DNA from: a virus | Length of the DNA: 39,848 bases | IMG/VR virus record: IMGVR_UViG_3300022213_000017 | Location: 1-39,848 of that record | Strand: one strand, 5' to 3' | Shown here: positions 21,113 through 28,106 of the stretch, piece after piece | How the letters are laid out: every line of letters begins with the position of its first letter | How positions within the stretch are numbered: position 1 is the stretch's first letter | Program-made: the position numbers and the translations under genes | Notes under the pieces: generated by a model | What the model was told of the DNA's origin: nothing | Seen by the model: only the letters and a program-made list of their open reading frames with translations | The model's database searches: none

Positions 21113-23388
21113 ACGGTCGTCTCCTCGTAGGCCTCCATCAGGCCGAGCAGCGTGCCCGCACGCGCGAGCCTTTCCGCTTCCGTGAGCACAGAGACGGCCG
21201 TCTTCCAGTAGCTTTCTTTCAGTTCGCAGCCGACATACCGGCGGCCGAGCGCGAGCGCTTGCCGGCCCGTCGAGCCGATGCCGTTGAACGGGTCGCATAC
21301 GAGATCCCCAGGCGCCGACCACAATTTGATCGCGCGCTCGATGACGCCGAGTTGGAGCGGGCACAAGTGCCGCTCGTCATCGGTCTCGCGCGCCTGCGCC
21401 ACGTTGAGCACGTCGGTCTCGCGAATCCCGCCAGGATAATGCTTCGTCTGCCGATACCAGACCGGCGCCGCCCACTCGATCCATTCGGCCTCGGTGATCC
21501 AGCCGGCGCCCGCGTTATACCTTGGCGACATGCCCGCCCGGATGGGCTGCGGATTATCGCCGGGCTTCCGAAAGTAGAGCAGGTAATCCGCGAGGGCCAT
21601 CCGCATCATCGCGGAATCGGTCGCCAGCGACTTGAACAGCAGCCCGCGTTCCTTGTTCCGCGTCGCCTGAATCTGCGGATTCTTGTCGATCGTCACTTCT
21701 CCGGCATACGGCCACCCGTGCCGCGCGAAGAGGTCGATGACGGCGCCGCGGTAGTCCTTGAGGCCAATCCAGCCTTCCCGCGATTTCATCGCCGTCAGTT
21801 GCACGAGATGGACGCAGCACATCCGGCCTGGCATTGTGATCCGCAAGAGCTCCGGCACGAGATACGCGAAGTGGTCGATCATCTCCTGAATTCCGTCCGT
21901 GTTCCCGATGTCGAGCGCCGAGTTCGTGTAGGCATACATGCCAGGAAACGGCGGGCTCGTCACGGTAAGACCGACGGACGCATCCTCCACCTCGCGCAAG
22001 CGCTGCACACTATCCCCGAGATACAGCGTCCACGTGTTCCCGCGCGCCACGTCCTCTCGATACGTCATCTCAGTCCTCTCTGCCTTGCCGAGACTCAGCC
22101 CGGCCGTATGCGCCACGATGGACGCGAACATCTCATCCGCCTGTAGTTCCTTCCGGCGAATGTTGGCGACGACCGCCCCTTCGCTCTCGGCCGTCACCAC
22201 GTGCACGTCGACGGGCGACTGTTGCCCGAACCGCCAGCAGCGGCGCGTCGCCTGATAGATCTGCTCGTAACTATCCGACAGGCCCACGAACGCCATGTGA
22301 GAGCAGTGTTGCCAGTTCAGCCCGAAGCCGGCGATGGTCGGCTTGCTGATGATGACCCGCGACTCCCCGCGCGAAAAGCCGAGCAGCCGTGTTTCTTTCG
22401 TCTCTGGCGCATCAGAGCCCGTCACTTCGACCGCGCCGGGAATCGCCTTCAGCAGCGCTTCGCTTTCCCGATTCAGGTGACACCACACAACCCACGTGTC
22501 AGGACTCGCATTGACGAGATCGGCCGCGGCCTTCACGCGATCGGCGAGACTAGAACGCCGCGCCTGTTGCCGCTCCTGCATCGTTTGCGCCTCGCCGGCG
22601 AAGAGATAGCCCTCCAAAGGCGCCGAGTCGACGATGTGGTGATGATGCCTGAGAGGCGGTAGGACGAACCCGTCATCGCTGAATCCGAGGTCCGACGGGC
22701 GGCGCACCGCGACCGACCAGAGCGCCATCCACCGCCAGAAGTCAGGCGCGGCGTGCCCTTTCAGGCGCCACGCATGGGTCGTGTTCCCATCAGTCGTGAA
22801 AAAGAGCGCGATGATCTCTTTCCCCGTCATGATGTCGAGGAACTCGGCGTGGTTCGTGAGTTCGATGAGGTCGTTCGGTGCGGGCGTCGCTGTGCACGCC
22901 AGACGATACTGGATAGCGGCGCCGAACGCCGTGATGGCCTTTCGTGTTACGCCCCCGAAGCCCTTAAGGATGCTGGACTCGTCGAGCACGAGCCCTGAGA
23001 AGTCCGGCCGGAAGTGCTCGAGCATTTCGTAATTGGTGATGTTCACGCCCGACCGTACATCCGCCATCGTGCGGCAGATTGTCACCGGCACGCCGAACTT
23101 GGCGCCCTCGCGCGCCGTCTGCGCCGCCACCGCCAGCGGCGCCAGGATGAGCACGTCTCCGCCTGTCTGTCGGTGCACATGCGCCGCCCACTCCAGTTGC
23201 ATCGGCGTCTTCCCGAGACCGCAGTCCGCGAAGATCGCCGCCCGGCCGCGGTGTAACGCCCAGCGCACGATCGCCCGCTGAAACGGGAAGAGCTGCGGAT
23301 TAATGAGTCCGTCGTCGACTTCGAAGCCTTGCGGCTCGACCATCAATCGCTTCGAGGCGATGAACTCCTCGTAAGGGCGTCGCGTCAT
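21109..23388 (-). CDS. SNF2-type helicase fused to a DNA methyltransferase
   Basis: This 759-residue protein has two halves. The first is a superfamily 2 helicase: Walker A in FADCGLGKTPMQLEWA near residue 57, LVLDESSIL as motif II, LACTATPAPNDLIEL as motif III, and IAGFGLNWQHCSHMAFVGL then YQATRRCWRFGQ as motifs V-VI. The second is an N4-cytosine or N6-adenine methyltransferase with TSPPFPGMYA near residue 477 and the AdoMet loop CDPFNGIGSTGRQALALG near 698. This motif order (catalytic motif first) is the beta class. It probably modifies viral DNA against restriction. The ATG at 23388 overlaps the upstream stop. Confidence 0.9.
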   Translation of the reverse strand: MTRRPYEEFIASKRLMVEPQGFEVDDGLINPQLFPFQRAIVRWALHRGRAAIFADCGLGKTPMQLEWAAHVHRQTGGDVLILAPLAVAAQTAREGAKFGVPVTICRTMADVRSGVNITNYEMLEHFRPDFSGLVLDESSILKGFGGVTRKAITAFGAAIQYRLACTATPAPNDLIELTNHAEFLDIMTGKEIIALFFTTDGNTTHAWRLKGHAAPDFWRWMALWSVAVRRPSDLGFSDDGFVLPPLRHHHHIVDSAPLEGYLFAGEAQTMQERQQARRSSLADRVKAAADLVNASPDTWVVWCHLNRESEALLKAIPGAVEVTGSDAPETKETRLLGFSRGESRVIISKPTIAGFGLNWQHCSHMAFVGLSDSYEQIYQATRRCWRFGQQSPVDVHVVTAESEGAVVANIRRKELQADEMFASIVAHTAGLSLGKAERTEMTYREDVARGNTWTLYLGDSVQRLREVEDASVGLTVTSPPFPGMYAYTNSALDIGNTDGIQEMIDHFAYLVPELLRITMPGRMCCVHLVQLTAMKSREGWIGLKDYRGAVIDLFARHGWPYAGEVTIDKNPQIQATRNKERGLLFKSLATDSAMMRMALADYLLYFRKPGDNPQPIRAGMSPRYNAGAGWITEAEWIEWAAPVWYRQTKHYPGGIRETDVLNVAQARETDDERHLCPLQLGVIERAIKLWSAPGDLVCDPFNGIGSTGRQALALGRRYVGCELKESYWKTAVSVLTEAERLARAGTLLGLMEAYEETTV

Positions 23389-23630
23389 GCTGTCGGGTAA
23401 CATATCACACCCCGCCTCCGGAGCAAGAGTCGTCGATTCAGCAGCGCGTCAATCGCGTCCGCCGAGAGGTCATCCGCGACCGGCCGCTGACCCACCGGCA
23501 GATGCCGCAGCGCTTTATCCCGATGCACCCGCGCACAGCGGACCGAGGGCGACCACCGGCACCGCCGGCAGCGGCGCGACTCATCCTCGCATGGGCGCCC
23601 ACATCCACACCGGCACACGCACGTCAGCAT
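23385..23630 (-). CDS. Small Cys-rich zinc-binding-like protein
   Basis: This 81-residue protein opens with CVCRCGCGRPCEDESRRCRR, a dense cysteine set that fits a zinc ribbon, and then has ADDLSADAIDALLNRRLLLR, a short helix rich in Leu and Arg. Its layout (CRCGCG, then Cys-x2-Cys, then a Leu/Arg helix) matches the neighbouring gene at 23630-23863, so the two are paralogues. It starts at an ATG overlapping the upstream stop (TGATG). Function unknown; a DNA- or RNA-binding adaptor is plausible. Confidence 0.75.
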   Translation of the reverse strand: MLTCVCRCGCGRPCEDESRRCRRCRWSPSVRCARVHRDKALRHLPVGQRPVADDLSADAIDALLNRRLLLRRRGVICYPTA

Positions 23631-23863
23631 CAGGGCCTCCACGCCAACCGCCGCTCGCGCCGCCGCCGTTCGAGCAGCCCCTCGATTTGTGCCGTCGTGT
23701 AGTCGGCCCGCCGCGCAGCCGTGCCGAGTAAATTGCGTTTCTGCTGGCAACAGGCGGCGCTCGGCGTCCGCCGGCAGGGCAGGCACCGCGTCACGGCCTC
23801 CGACCGCTGATGGCTGAATATCGCGCGATGCCCGCAGCCGCAGCGGCATGTGTCGGTGACCAT
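23630..23863 (-). CDS. Small Cys-rich protein, paralogue of its neighbour
   Basis: This 77-residue protein begins MVTDTCRCGCGHRAIFSHQR, has TRCLPCRRTPSAACC as a second Cys cluster, and ends with TTAQIEGLLERRRRERRLAW. The order of motifs is the same as in the gene downstream, which points to tandem duplication. The start is the ATG at 23863 with an ATGA overlap; a GTG one codon upstream is possible. No function is recognised. Confidence 0.75.
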   Translation of the reverse strand: MVTDTCRCGCGHRAIFSHQRSEAVTRCLPCRRTPSAACCQQKRNLLGTAARRADYTTAQIEGLLERRRRERRLAWRP

Positions 23864-24105
23864 CACTTGACCCGCCGCATCGGCACGACGGTCGCCGGGC
23901 GCGGGGCCACGGGCACGGCCGGCCGGCGATAGCGGCGGCCGCGCGGGGTCCGATGCCGCGCCGCCCGCGCCGCCCGCACGGCGAGCGCCTCGTCATACGA
24001 CCAGACCGTCATCGGCCGGATGCCGGTCGCCTTCCAGGCCGGGTCGGGCGTATTCGGCAGATGCCCGCCCAGCCACACGATGAGTCGTTCCAGCCATCTT
24101 CGCAT
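23863..24105 (-). CDS. Small uncharacterised basic protein
   Basis: This 80-residue protein has an N-terminal amphipathic helix (MRRWLERLIVWLGGHLPNTP), a middle part (GIRPMTVWSYDEALAVRAAR) and a Pro/Arg-rich basic tail. The hydrophobic N-terminal helix may touch the membrane or a partner protein. The ATG at 24105 overlaps the HNH stop (TGATG). No family is recognised. Confidence 0.65.
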   Translation of the reverse strand: MRRWLERLIVWLGGHLPNTPDPAWKATGIRPMTVWSYDEALAVRAARAARHRTPRGRRYRRPAVPVAPRPATVVPMRRVK

Positions 24106-24470
24106 CACGCCCTCCGTGTCACGATGATCGCGGCGTCGCCGTCGCCGTCGAGGTCGATCCGGTGCGCGTGCGCCGCCCGATGGCACGCGCCGCAGAGCAG
24201 CACGAGATTGCCGGTGGAGTCGTCACCGCCCGCCGAGCGGTAGCGCAGATGATGCGTGTGCCCGAGGTCGGCCGGCCAGGACGACGCGAACTTGACCGCC
24301 GTCTGGCAGACGCGACACCGCCCGCGGTCGCGCTCGTAGACCTGCGCGCGGACCTGCTGCCAGGCCCGCTGCTCTTTTGCCCGCCGCGCCTGCGCGTGCC
24401 GCGCGGACGCCTGCCGGCGTTCGGCCTTGGCGATCTGGCGGTCGAGCTTCAGGGGCTTCTCAAGGCTCAT
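24105..24470 (-). CDS. HNH endonuclease
   Basis: This 121-residue protein is a canonical small HNH nuclease. After a long basic helix (IAKAERRQASARHAQARRAK) come CRVCQTAVKF (first zinc Cys pair), LGHTHHLRYRSAGG (the HH of the motif) and NLVLLCGACHRAAH, with the Asn and the second Cys pair plus His. HNH enzymes of this type nick or cut DNA in recombination and packaging. The ATG at 24470 is preferred over a TTG two codons upstream because it makes the ATGA overlap. Confidence 0.88.
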   Translation of the reverse strand: MSLEKPLKLDRQIAKAERRQASARHAQARRAKEQRAWQQVRAQVYERDRGRCRVCQTAVKFASSWPADLGHTHHLRYRSAGGDDSTGNLVLLCGACHRAAHAHRIDLDGDGDAAIIVTRRA

Positions 24471-24682
24471 GTCCAATCCCGCCCGGCCGTCGCCGTGAAG
24501 TCGTCGGCCCGCGCCCGGGCGGCCGCCCGCTCATGCGCGTCCTGCGCCCGCTCAGCCGCTCGCGCTGCCCGTTCGGCCCAGTCCTCGCCGGCCGGGCAGT
24601 CGCACGGTTCGAGCCAGCAGCGCGCGCCGTCGCCCGTGCCGCACTCCAGCCAGCCGAGATCGTCGCACCGGGGGCAGGCCAT
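24467..24682 (-). CDS. Small zinc-ribbon (DnaJ-type) protein
   Basis: This 71-residue protein begins MACPRCDDLGWLECGTGDG and continues RCWLEPCDCPAGEDW; the CPRCxxxG and CxC pairs resemble the zinc fingers of DnaJ. The rest is a long Ala/Arg-rich helix. The ATG at 24682 overlaps the exonuclease stop. It probably acts as a nucleic-acid or protein adaptor; no specific function is visible. Confidence 0.7.
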   Translation of the reverse strand: MACPRCDDLGWLECGTGDGARCWLEPCDCPAGEDWAERAARAAERAQDAHERAAARARADDFTATAGRDWT

Positions 24683-25371
24683 CAGCCCACCACCGGCTCG
24701 TCGCGCTGGCGCAGCGCCACCGGCTCGATGACGCCGTCCCACTCGGCCAGCCGCTCGGTCGCCGTCAAGTCATGCGCGATCGACGCCGCGAGCGCCTCCC
24801 AGGCCCCCGTCTCGTGGACGCGCGCTTCCTCGGCGCCCGTCAGCGGCTTCACGAGGTCGGTCCAGCCCAGCCGCCGCACGTAGAACGCCAGCGGGCGGCG
24901 CCGCTGCGGGGTGCGGTCGCTCAGCCGCTCGCACAGATCGACGTGCGGACTGCGGTAGCGGTCGAGGTTCAGCGACGGGAACGCCACGCCGAGGTAGCGG
25001 GCGCGCCGCATTAGGACGGGCAGGTCGAAATTGAACCCGCCGTAGGTGACGACCGCAATCCCGCCGGCCCGCCGGATCGTGCTGGCGACCAGTGTCAGGA
25101 TCGCCCGCTCGTCGGCCTCGGTCTGGCAGAGCCACGGCCCCGGCTCGCTCACCTCCGGCCCGGCGAGGCCGACGCCCGTCAGCCGCGCCAGGTCCGGGTC
25201 GGTCGCCGCCAGCGCCAGCCGCTCGGCCGTTTTGTCGCGCACATACTCCGCGATCTTGTCGGCGTCCTTATAGTTCGCCGGCGCCCGCACGGTGTCGTCG
25301 ATGAACGCCGCGGCGTCCACAATCGGCGCCGTCGCAATGTCGAGGATGAGGTAGTGGGTCAGCATTGCCAT
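24682..25371 (-). CDS. PolB-type 3'-5' exonuclease-like protein with altered catalytic motifs
   Basis: This 229-residue protein has the fold pattern of DEDD exonucleases found alone in phages. Motif I reads YLILDIATAPI, so the second acidic residue of the usual DIET is Ala. Motif II is VVTYGGFNFDLPVLMRRARY, with Asp retained. Motif III reads SIAHDLTATERLAEW, where the Asp is kept but the upstream Tyr or His of the usual Y-x3-D position is Ser. With two catalytic positions changed it may bind DNA without cutting. The ATG at 25371 follows GAGGGGG. Confidence 0.8.
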   Translation of the reverse strand: MAMLTHYLILDIATAPIVDAAAFIDDTVRAPANYKDADKIAEYVRDKTAERLALAATDPDLARLTGVGLAGPEVSEPGPWLCQTEADERAILTLVASTIRRAGGIAVVTYGGFNFDLPVLMRRARYLGVAFPSLNLDRYRSPHVDLCERLSDRTPQRRRPLAFYVRRLGWTDLVKPLTGAEEARVHETGAWEALAASIAHDLTATERLAEWDGVIEPVALRQRDEPVVG

Positions 25372-25381
25372 CGTTGCCCCC

Positions 25382-25894
25382 TCAGAACGGCACGTAATCG
25401 ATGTCGTATTCGCGCTCGACGACCTGCTCGGTCGGCTCCGGCGTCGTCGTCCGGTCCTGCACGCGCACGTAGTCGTCGGCCACCTTGACCGCCGTCATCT
25501 TCTTCGCCAGCGGCATGATCGACGCGACGTTCGCGAACACGCCCCCCTTGCTGCCCGTGCCGTGCACGATGTTCAGGAGCGCATTGACGCCGATGAGCCG
25601 CTCGAGGTCGAACCCCTCGATCTCGGCGTCGGTGAACGCCTTGCCGCGCCACGCTTCGAGGTCGTGCCTGAGCGTCGCCTTCTCGTTCAACGAGAGCGTG
25701 TAGCGTTTATTGACCAGATACGGCTGGCCGCTCGGCATGAGCTCGGCGGTCTGCCAGCGAATATCGACCTTGTGCTTTTCGCCGTAGGGCGTCTCACGCA
25801 GGCCGAGGTCCACGACGTCGCAGCAGACGGCCTGCTGCACGCCGGCCGGGCACGGTTCGAAGGCGCGCGGCGAGCCTTTCGCGATGATCGGCAT
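25382..25894 (-). CDS. ssDNA-binding-like replication/recombination protein
   Basis: This 170-residue protein begins MPIIAKGSPRAFEPCPAGVQ and continues AVCCDVVDLGLRETPYGEKH, VDIRWQTAEL, and ends in an acidic tail (EREYDIDYVPF). This layout is shared by a common phage family of single-strand-binding-like proteins (an OB-like barrel plus acidic C-terminus), usually beside exonuclease and helicase genes as here. The role is an inference from layout and context. The ATG at 25894 overlaps the upstream stop. Confidence 0.7.
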   Translation of the reverse strand: MPIIAKGSPRAFEPCPAGVQQAVCCDVVDLGLRETPYGEKHKVDIRWQTAELMPSGQPYLVNKRYTLSLNEKATLRHDLEAWRGKAFTDAEIEGFDLERLIGVNALLNIVHGTGSKGGVFANVASIMPLAKKMTAVKVADDYVRVQDRTTTPEPTEQVVEREYDIDYVPF

Positions 25895-26148
25895 TAGCGG
25901 CCCCCTTCCAGTCCATCGACCCATTGATCCTGCTGTTCGCGCTCGCAGGCCGGGCACGTCCAGTCCTGCGGCACCACGCAGCGGTCCGGCTCCTGATGGC
26001 AGACGAGAAAATCGCCGCAGCCGCACCAGTGCGTATGCGCCACGCGCGACCGCTGCGCCGCGGCGGCGACGAGCGCCTGCCCCATCTCCCACAATTCACG
26101 GCCCGCCGGACTCATCGCCGGCCGGGTATGCGATACTGCTTTCGTCAT
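25894..26148 (-). CDS. Small zinc-binding-like protein
   Basis: This 84-residue protein has a helical first half (SPAGRELWEMGQALVAAAAQ) and then HTHWCGCGDFLVCHQEP and DWTCPACEREQQDQW, three Cys clusters that probably bind zinc. The ATG at 26148 has GGGGAG at good spacing. Another Cys-rich small protein of the early block; function unknown. Confidence 0.7.
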   Translation of the reverse strand: MTKAVSHTRPAMSPAGRELWEMGQALVAAAAQRSRVAHTHWCGCGDFLVCHQEPDRCVVPQDWTCPACEREQQDQWVDGLEGGR

Positions 26149-26208
26149 TTGCGTGTCTCCCCTGGGCCGGTGGCTGTTCCCAGCAGTCCCGGCCCGTTTG
26201 TTCAAGTG

Positions 26209-26454
26209 TTAGTGCATCGTTGCCGTCGAACGGACGACGATGGTCCGGTCGCGCAGCATGTGCTGCACGGCCTCGTCTTTCTCCTGATTCGCCGTCTTCA
26301 ACGCGGCCACGAGCCGGGTGAGCGTGTCAATCGTCACTTGCTGCGTCGCGAGCACGGCCAGCAGATGCGCCCGTTCGCGCTGGTAACTGCGGCAGACACG
26401 CGCGACGGCCAGCACGCAGAGCCAGGAGACGCCGGTCAGCAGGACGGGAATCAT
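26209..26454 (-). CDS. Small membrane-anchored coiled-coil protein
   Basis: This 81-residue protein has one N-terminal membrane segment (IPVLLTGVSWLCVLAVARVC), then a charged helix (LATQQVTIDTLTRLVAALKT, ANQEKDEAVQHML) that fits a coiled coil facing the cytoplasm. The ATG at 26454 overlaps the upstream small gene's stop (ATGA). Function unknown. Confidence 0.7.
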   Translation of the reverse strand: MIPVLLTGVSWLCVLAVARVCRSYQRERAHLLAVLATQQVTIDTLTRLVAALKTANQEKDEAVQHMLRDRTIVVRSTATMH

Positions 26455-26618
26455 GCGGCCTCCCGGTCGGTCGGTGCGACCACGCGCCGATTGGCCTGCG
26501 CGGACACGGCGTGCAACCGCGCGATGACGGCGCGATGGTCCGCCCGCCGCCGCTCGACGCGCAGCCACCAGCGCCCCGCGACCACGGCCACCAGGACGAG
26601 CACAAACGTGGTTCCCAT
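26451..26618 (-). CDS. 55-residue single-pass membrane protein
   Basis: This short gene, from an ATG at 26618 with GGAGGAGG just upstream, encodes TTFVLVLVAVVAGRWWLRVE as a membrane helix, then a basic cytoplasmic part (RRRADHRAVIARLHAVSAQA). Its stop overlaps the next start as ATGA. The strong ribosome site, the upstream promoter-like box and the coupling all support a real gene. No family is recognised. Confidence 0.7.
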   Translation of the reverse strand: MGTTFVLVLVAVVAGRWWLRVERRRADHRAVIARLHAVSAQANRRVVAPTDREAA

Positions 26619-26640
26619 CAGCCTCCTCCATTCTGCGTGG

Positions 26641-26649
26641 ATATTACCA
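26641..26649 (-). promoter_or_regulatory. Extended -10 promoter (TGG-TAATAT)
   Basis: On the minus strand TGGTAATAT lies 22 bases upstream of the ATG at 26618. The 14-base context (26640-26653) is identical to that upstream of the gene starting at 27427. No good -35 is seen, but extended -10 promoters can work without one. The box covers the stop codon of the small gene upstream. Confidence 0.55.
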
Positions 26650-26748
26650 TACCCTCAGCCAGACATCCCGCAGTAGCACGCCGACCACCAGCCCCAGCAC
26701 GATCGCCAGCACGACGCTCACGAGGTCAGCGGACTGCCGCGGCGTCAT
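26644..26748 (-). CDS. 34-residue membrane microprotein
   Basis: From an ATG at 26748 overlapping the upstream stop (ATGA), this gene encodes MTPRQSADLVSVVLAIVLGL and then VVGVLLRDVWLRVW, a single membrane helix with short ends. It is followed by another small membrane protein, so the two may form a pair. No family is known to me; the coupling is the main support. Confidence 0.6.
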   Translation of the reverse strand: MTPRQSADLVSVVLAIVLGLVVGVLLRDVWLRVW

Positions 26749-26999
26749 ACGTCCCACGCGGCCGGCTCCACGACGGCGTGCAACTGCCAGCCGAACAATT
26801 CCGGCTGCGGCTCGATGAGCTCGGGCGCCAGGTCGCAGACGGCATACCAGCCATCGCGCCGCCAGATGCCGCACGGGCAGTTGTTTATGTTGGCCGTCTC
26901 CTGCGCCTCGCCACACGCGCGGTCGACGTCGGCCACGAGCCGAGTAAACGAGCCCGGAAAGTTCGTCACCACGGTCGAGATCGCGTGCGTCGTCGCCAT
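26745..26999 (-). CDS. Small uncharacterised protein
   Basis: This 84-residue protein has a helical N-terminus (STVVTNFPGSFTRLVADVDR), a centre with NINNCPCGIWRRDGWYAVCD that may bind metal, and an acidic/Pro-rich end (LAPELIEPQPELFGWQLHAV). The ATG at 26999 makes an ATGA overlap; a GTG one codon upstream is possible. Function unknown. Confidence 0.65.
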   Translation of the reverse strand: MATTHAISTVVTNFPGSFTRLVADVDRACGEAQETANINNCPCGIWRRDGWYAVCDLAPELIEPQPELFGWQLHAVVEPAAWDV

Positions 27000-27427
27000 C
27001 ACCGCACCTCCTGCGCGGTCGCGTCAGCGATCACCCGGGCGCATTCATAGCGCGCCTCGTCCACGGTCAGCGCCACCGGACCGCCGCGACGTCCCAGCGC
27101 CCGCTGGCAGATGTCCACCTGCGCGTCGTCGCCCGCCTGCGCCGCTTCATCTCGCAAGCGGGTAATCTGCTCGTCCGTGACGGTCGCGCGGGTCACCACG
27201 CGAAAGTCGGCCGGGTCGCCGCCGCAGTGCATCATTCCGCACAGCGTCGCAATGAACGCCTGCGCGTCGGCGCGCGTGGTGAATGTCGCGGGGATATCGA
27301 GTGCATCCGCGTTCACGATGCCCTCTTCCACCTGATACAGATCCTCGCGGACACAATCCACCCAGCCCTCAGGGTCCGTGTGATCCTCGCGATACTGCAC
27401 GGCGAACAACGTCGTGTCGGTTGTCAT
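26999..27427 (-). CDS. Uncharacterised early protein
   Basis: This 142-residue protein reads TLFAVQYREDHTDPEGWVDC, then TFTTRADAQAFIATLCGMMH and FRVVTRATVTDEQITRLRDE. The pattern (a strand, then helices with acidic clusters) looks like a small alpha/beta protein, perhaps a regulator or inhibitor. The ATG at 27427 has GGAGG and a promoter with a perfect TTGACA upstream, so it likely heads the early operon. No family is recognised. Confidence 0.7.
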   Translation of the reverse strand: MTTDTTLFAVQYREDHTDPEGWVDCVREDLYQVEEGIVNADALDIPATFTTRADAQAFIATLCGMMHCGGDPADFRVVTRATVTDEQITRLRDEAAQAGDDAQVDICQRALGRRGGPVALTVDEARYECARVIADATAQEVR

Positions 27428-27447
27428 GCGGTCCTCCACTGGTTGAG

Positions 27448-27477
27448 ATATTACCATACCTCTCCGGGAGATGTCAA
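27448..27477 (-). promoter_or_regulatory. Early promoter with TTGACA and TGG-TAATAT
   Basis: The minus strand reads TTGACA at 27477-27472 and TAATAT at 27453-27448 with 18 bases between, plus a TGG extension of the -10. It lies 21 bases upstream of the ATG at 27427. This is the best-formed promoter in the early block. Confidence 0.7.
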
Positions 27478-27490
27478 CTGGCCGGATTGT

Positions 27491-27682
27491 CTAGGCTTTT
27501 GGCGAATTCTGCGCGACGTAGGCGTCCCGCATCGCGCGGTAGCGGGCGGCCAGATAGGCGTAGCGGTGCTGCTGGTGCCGCTTACAGAGCGTCTTGCCGG
27601 GCACGGCGCTGCGCCCGCAGCGGACGCACTGGCCGTGCCGCTTCCGGTCATAGTAGGTCGCCCGCTGGCGGTCGGCGTTCAT
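27491..27682 (-). CDS. Small zinc-finger-like protein, possibly leaderless
   Basis: This 63-residue protein has RHGQCVRCGRSAVPGKTLCK, then RHQQHRYAYLAARYRAMRDA. The Cys pair, the single Cys and the following His cluster fit a small zinc finger. The ATG at 27682 has no ribosome site, but an extended -10 (TGG-TAAACT) ends nine bases upstream, so the message could begin at or near the start codon. Function unknown. Confidence 0.65.
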   Translation of the reverse strand: MNADRQRATYYDRKRHGQCVRCGRSAVPGKTLCKRHQQHRYAYLAARYRAMRDAYVAQNSPKA

Positions 27683-27690
27683 GAGCCGAT

Positions 27691-27699
27691 AGTTTACCA
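27691..27699 (-). promoter_or_regulatory. Extended -10 promoter (TGG-TAAACT)
   Basis: The minus strand reads TGGTAAACT just before the ATG at 27682, with an expected start of transcription only a few bases from that codon. It shares TGGTAA with the two promoters at 27448 and 26641. Confidence 0.45.
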
Positions 27700-27729
27700 C
27701 ACGACGGCGGCCGCGTCATCGGCGACGGC

Positions 27730-28104
27730 TCAGGTTTGCGTGACGCGCCCGAGCGTGACATCGCCGAACCGCACCGGCTGCTCGAAGCCGGCGTCCGTGC
27801 GCTTGATCGAGTAGCGCCGCGTCGGGTCGTCGCCCGGAAACGTCGCCGCCGCCAGGTCGTCGTCGGACAGCGTGAACGTCGCGACCTGCGTGTTGACCGC
27901 CGGGTCGGCGTCGAAGGTGCCGCTGACGACGCCCGTCGCGCTGAGTAATGCCGTCGGCGCGGTGTCCGTCTTGCGGATGTCGAGCACGAGCGTCCAGCCC
28001 GCAATGTCCTGGCAGGTTGTTTGCGCCGTGTCGCTGTAGACCGTCAGCACGACCGCGTGGTCCGCGCCGACGTAAAGCCCGTCAAGGGTGTCGTCGATTG
28101 CCAT
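27730..28104 (-). CDS. Putative virion (baseplate/fibre-associated) protein
   Basis: This 124-residue protein reads LYVGADHAVVLTVYSDTAQT, GWTLVLDIRKTDTAPTALLS and ATFTLSDDDLAAATFPGDDP, an all-beta pattern like the N-terminal domains of phage baseplate or fibre-associated proteins. It ends the tail-fibre run and directly follows the Ala/Thr-rich repeat protein. The ATG at 28104 is two bases after the upstream stop. No firm family. Confidence 0.65.
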   Translation of the reverse strand: MAIDDTLDGLYVGADHAVVLTVYSDTAQTTCQDIAGWTLVLDIRKTDTAPTALLSATGVVSGTFDADPAVNTQVATFTLSDDDLAAATFPGDDPTRRYSIKRTDAGFEQPVRFGDVTLGRVTQT

Positions 28105-28106
28105 CG

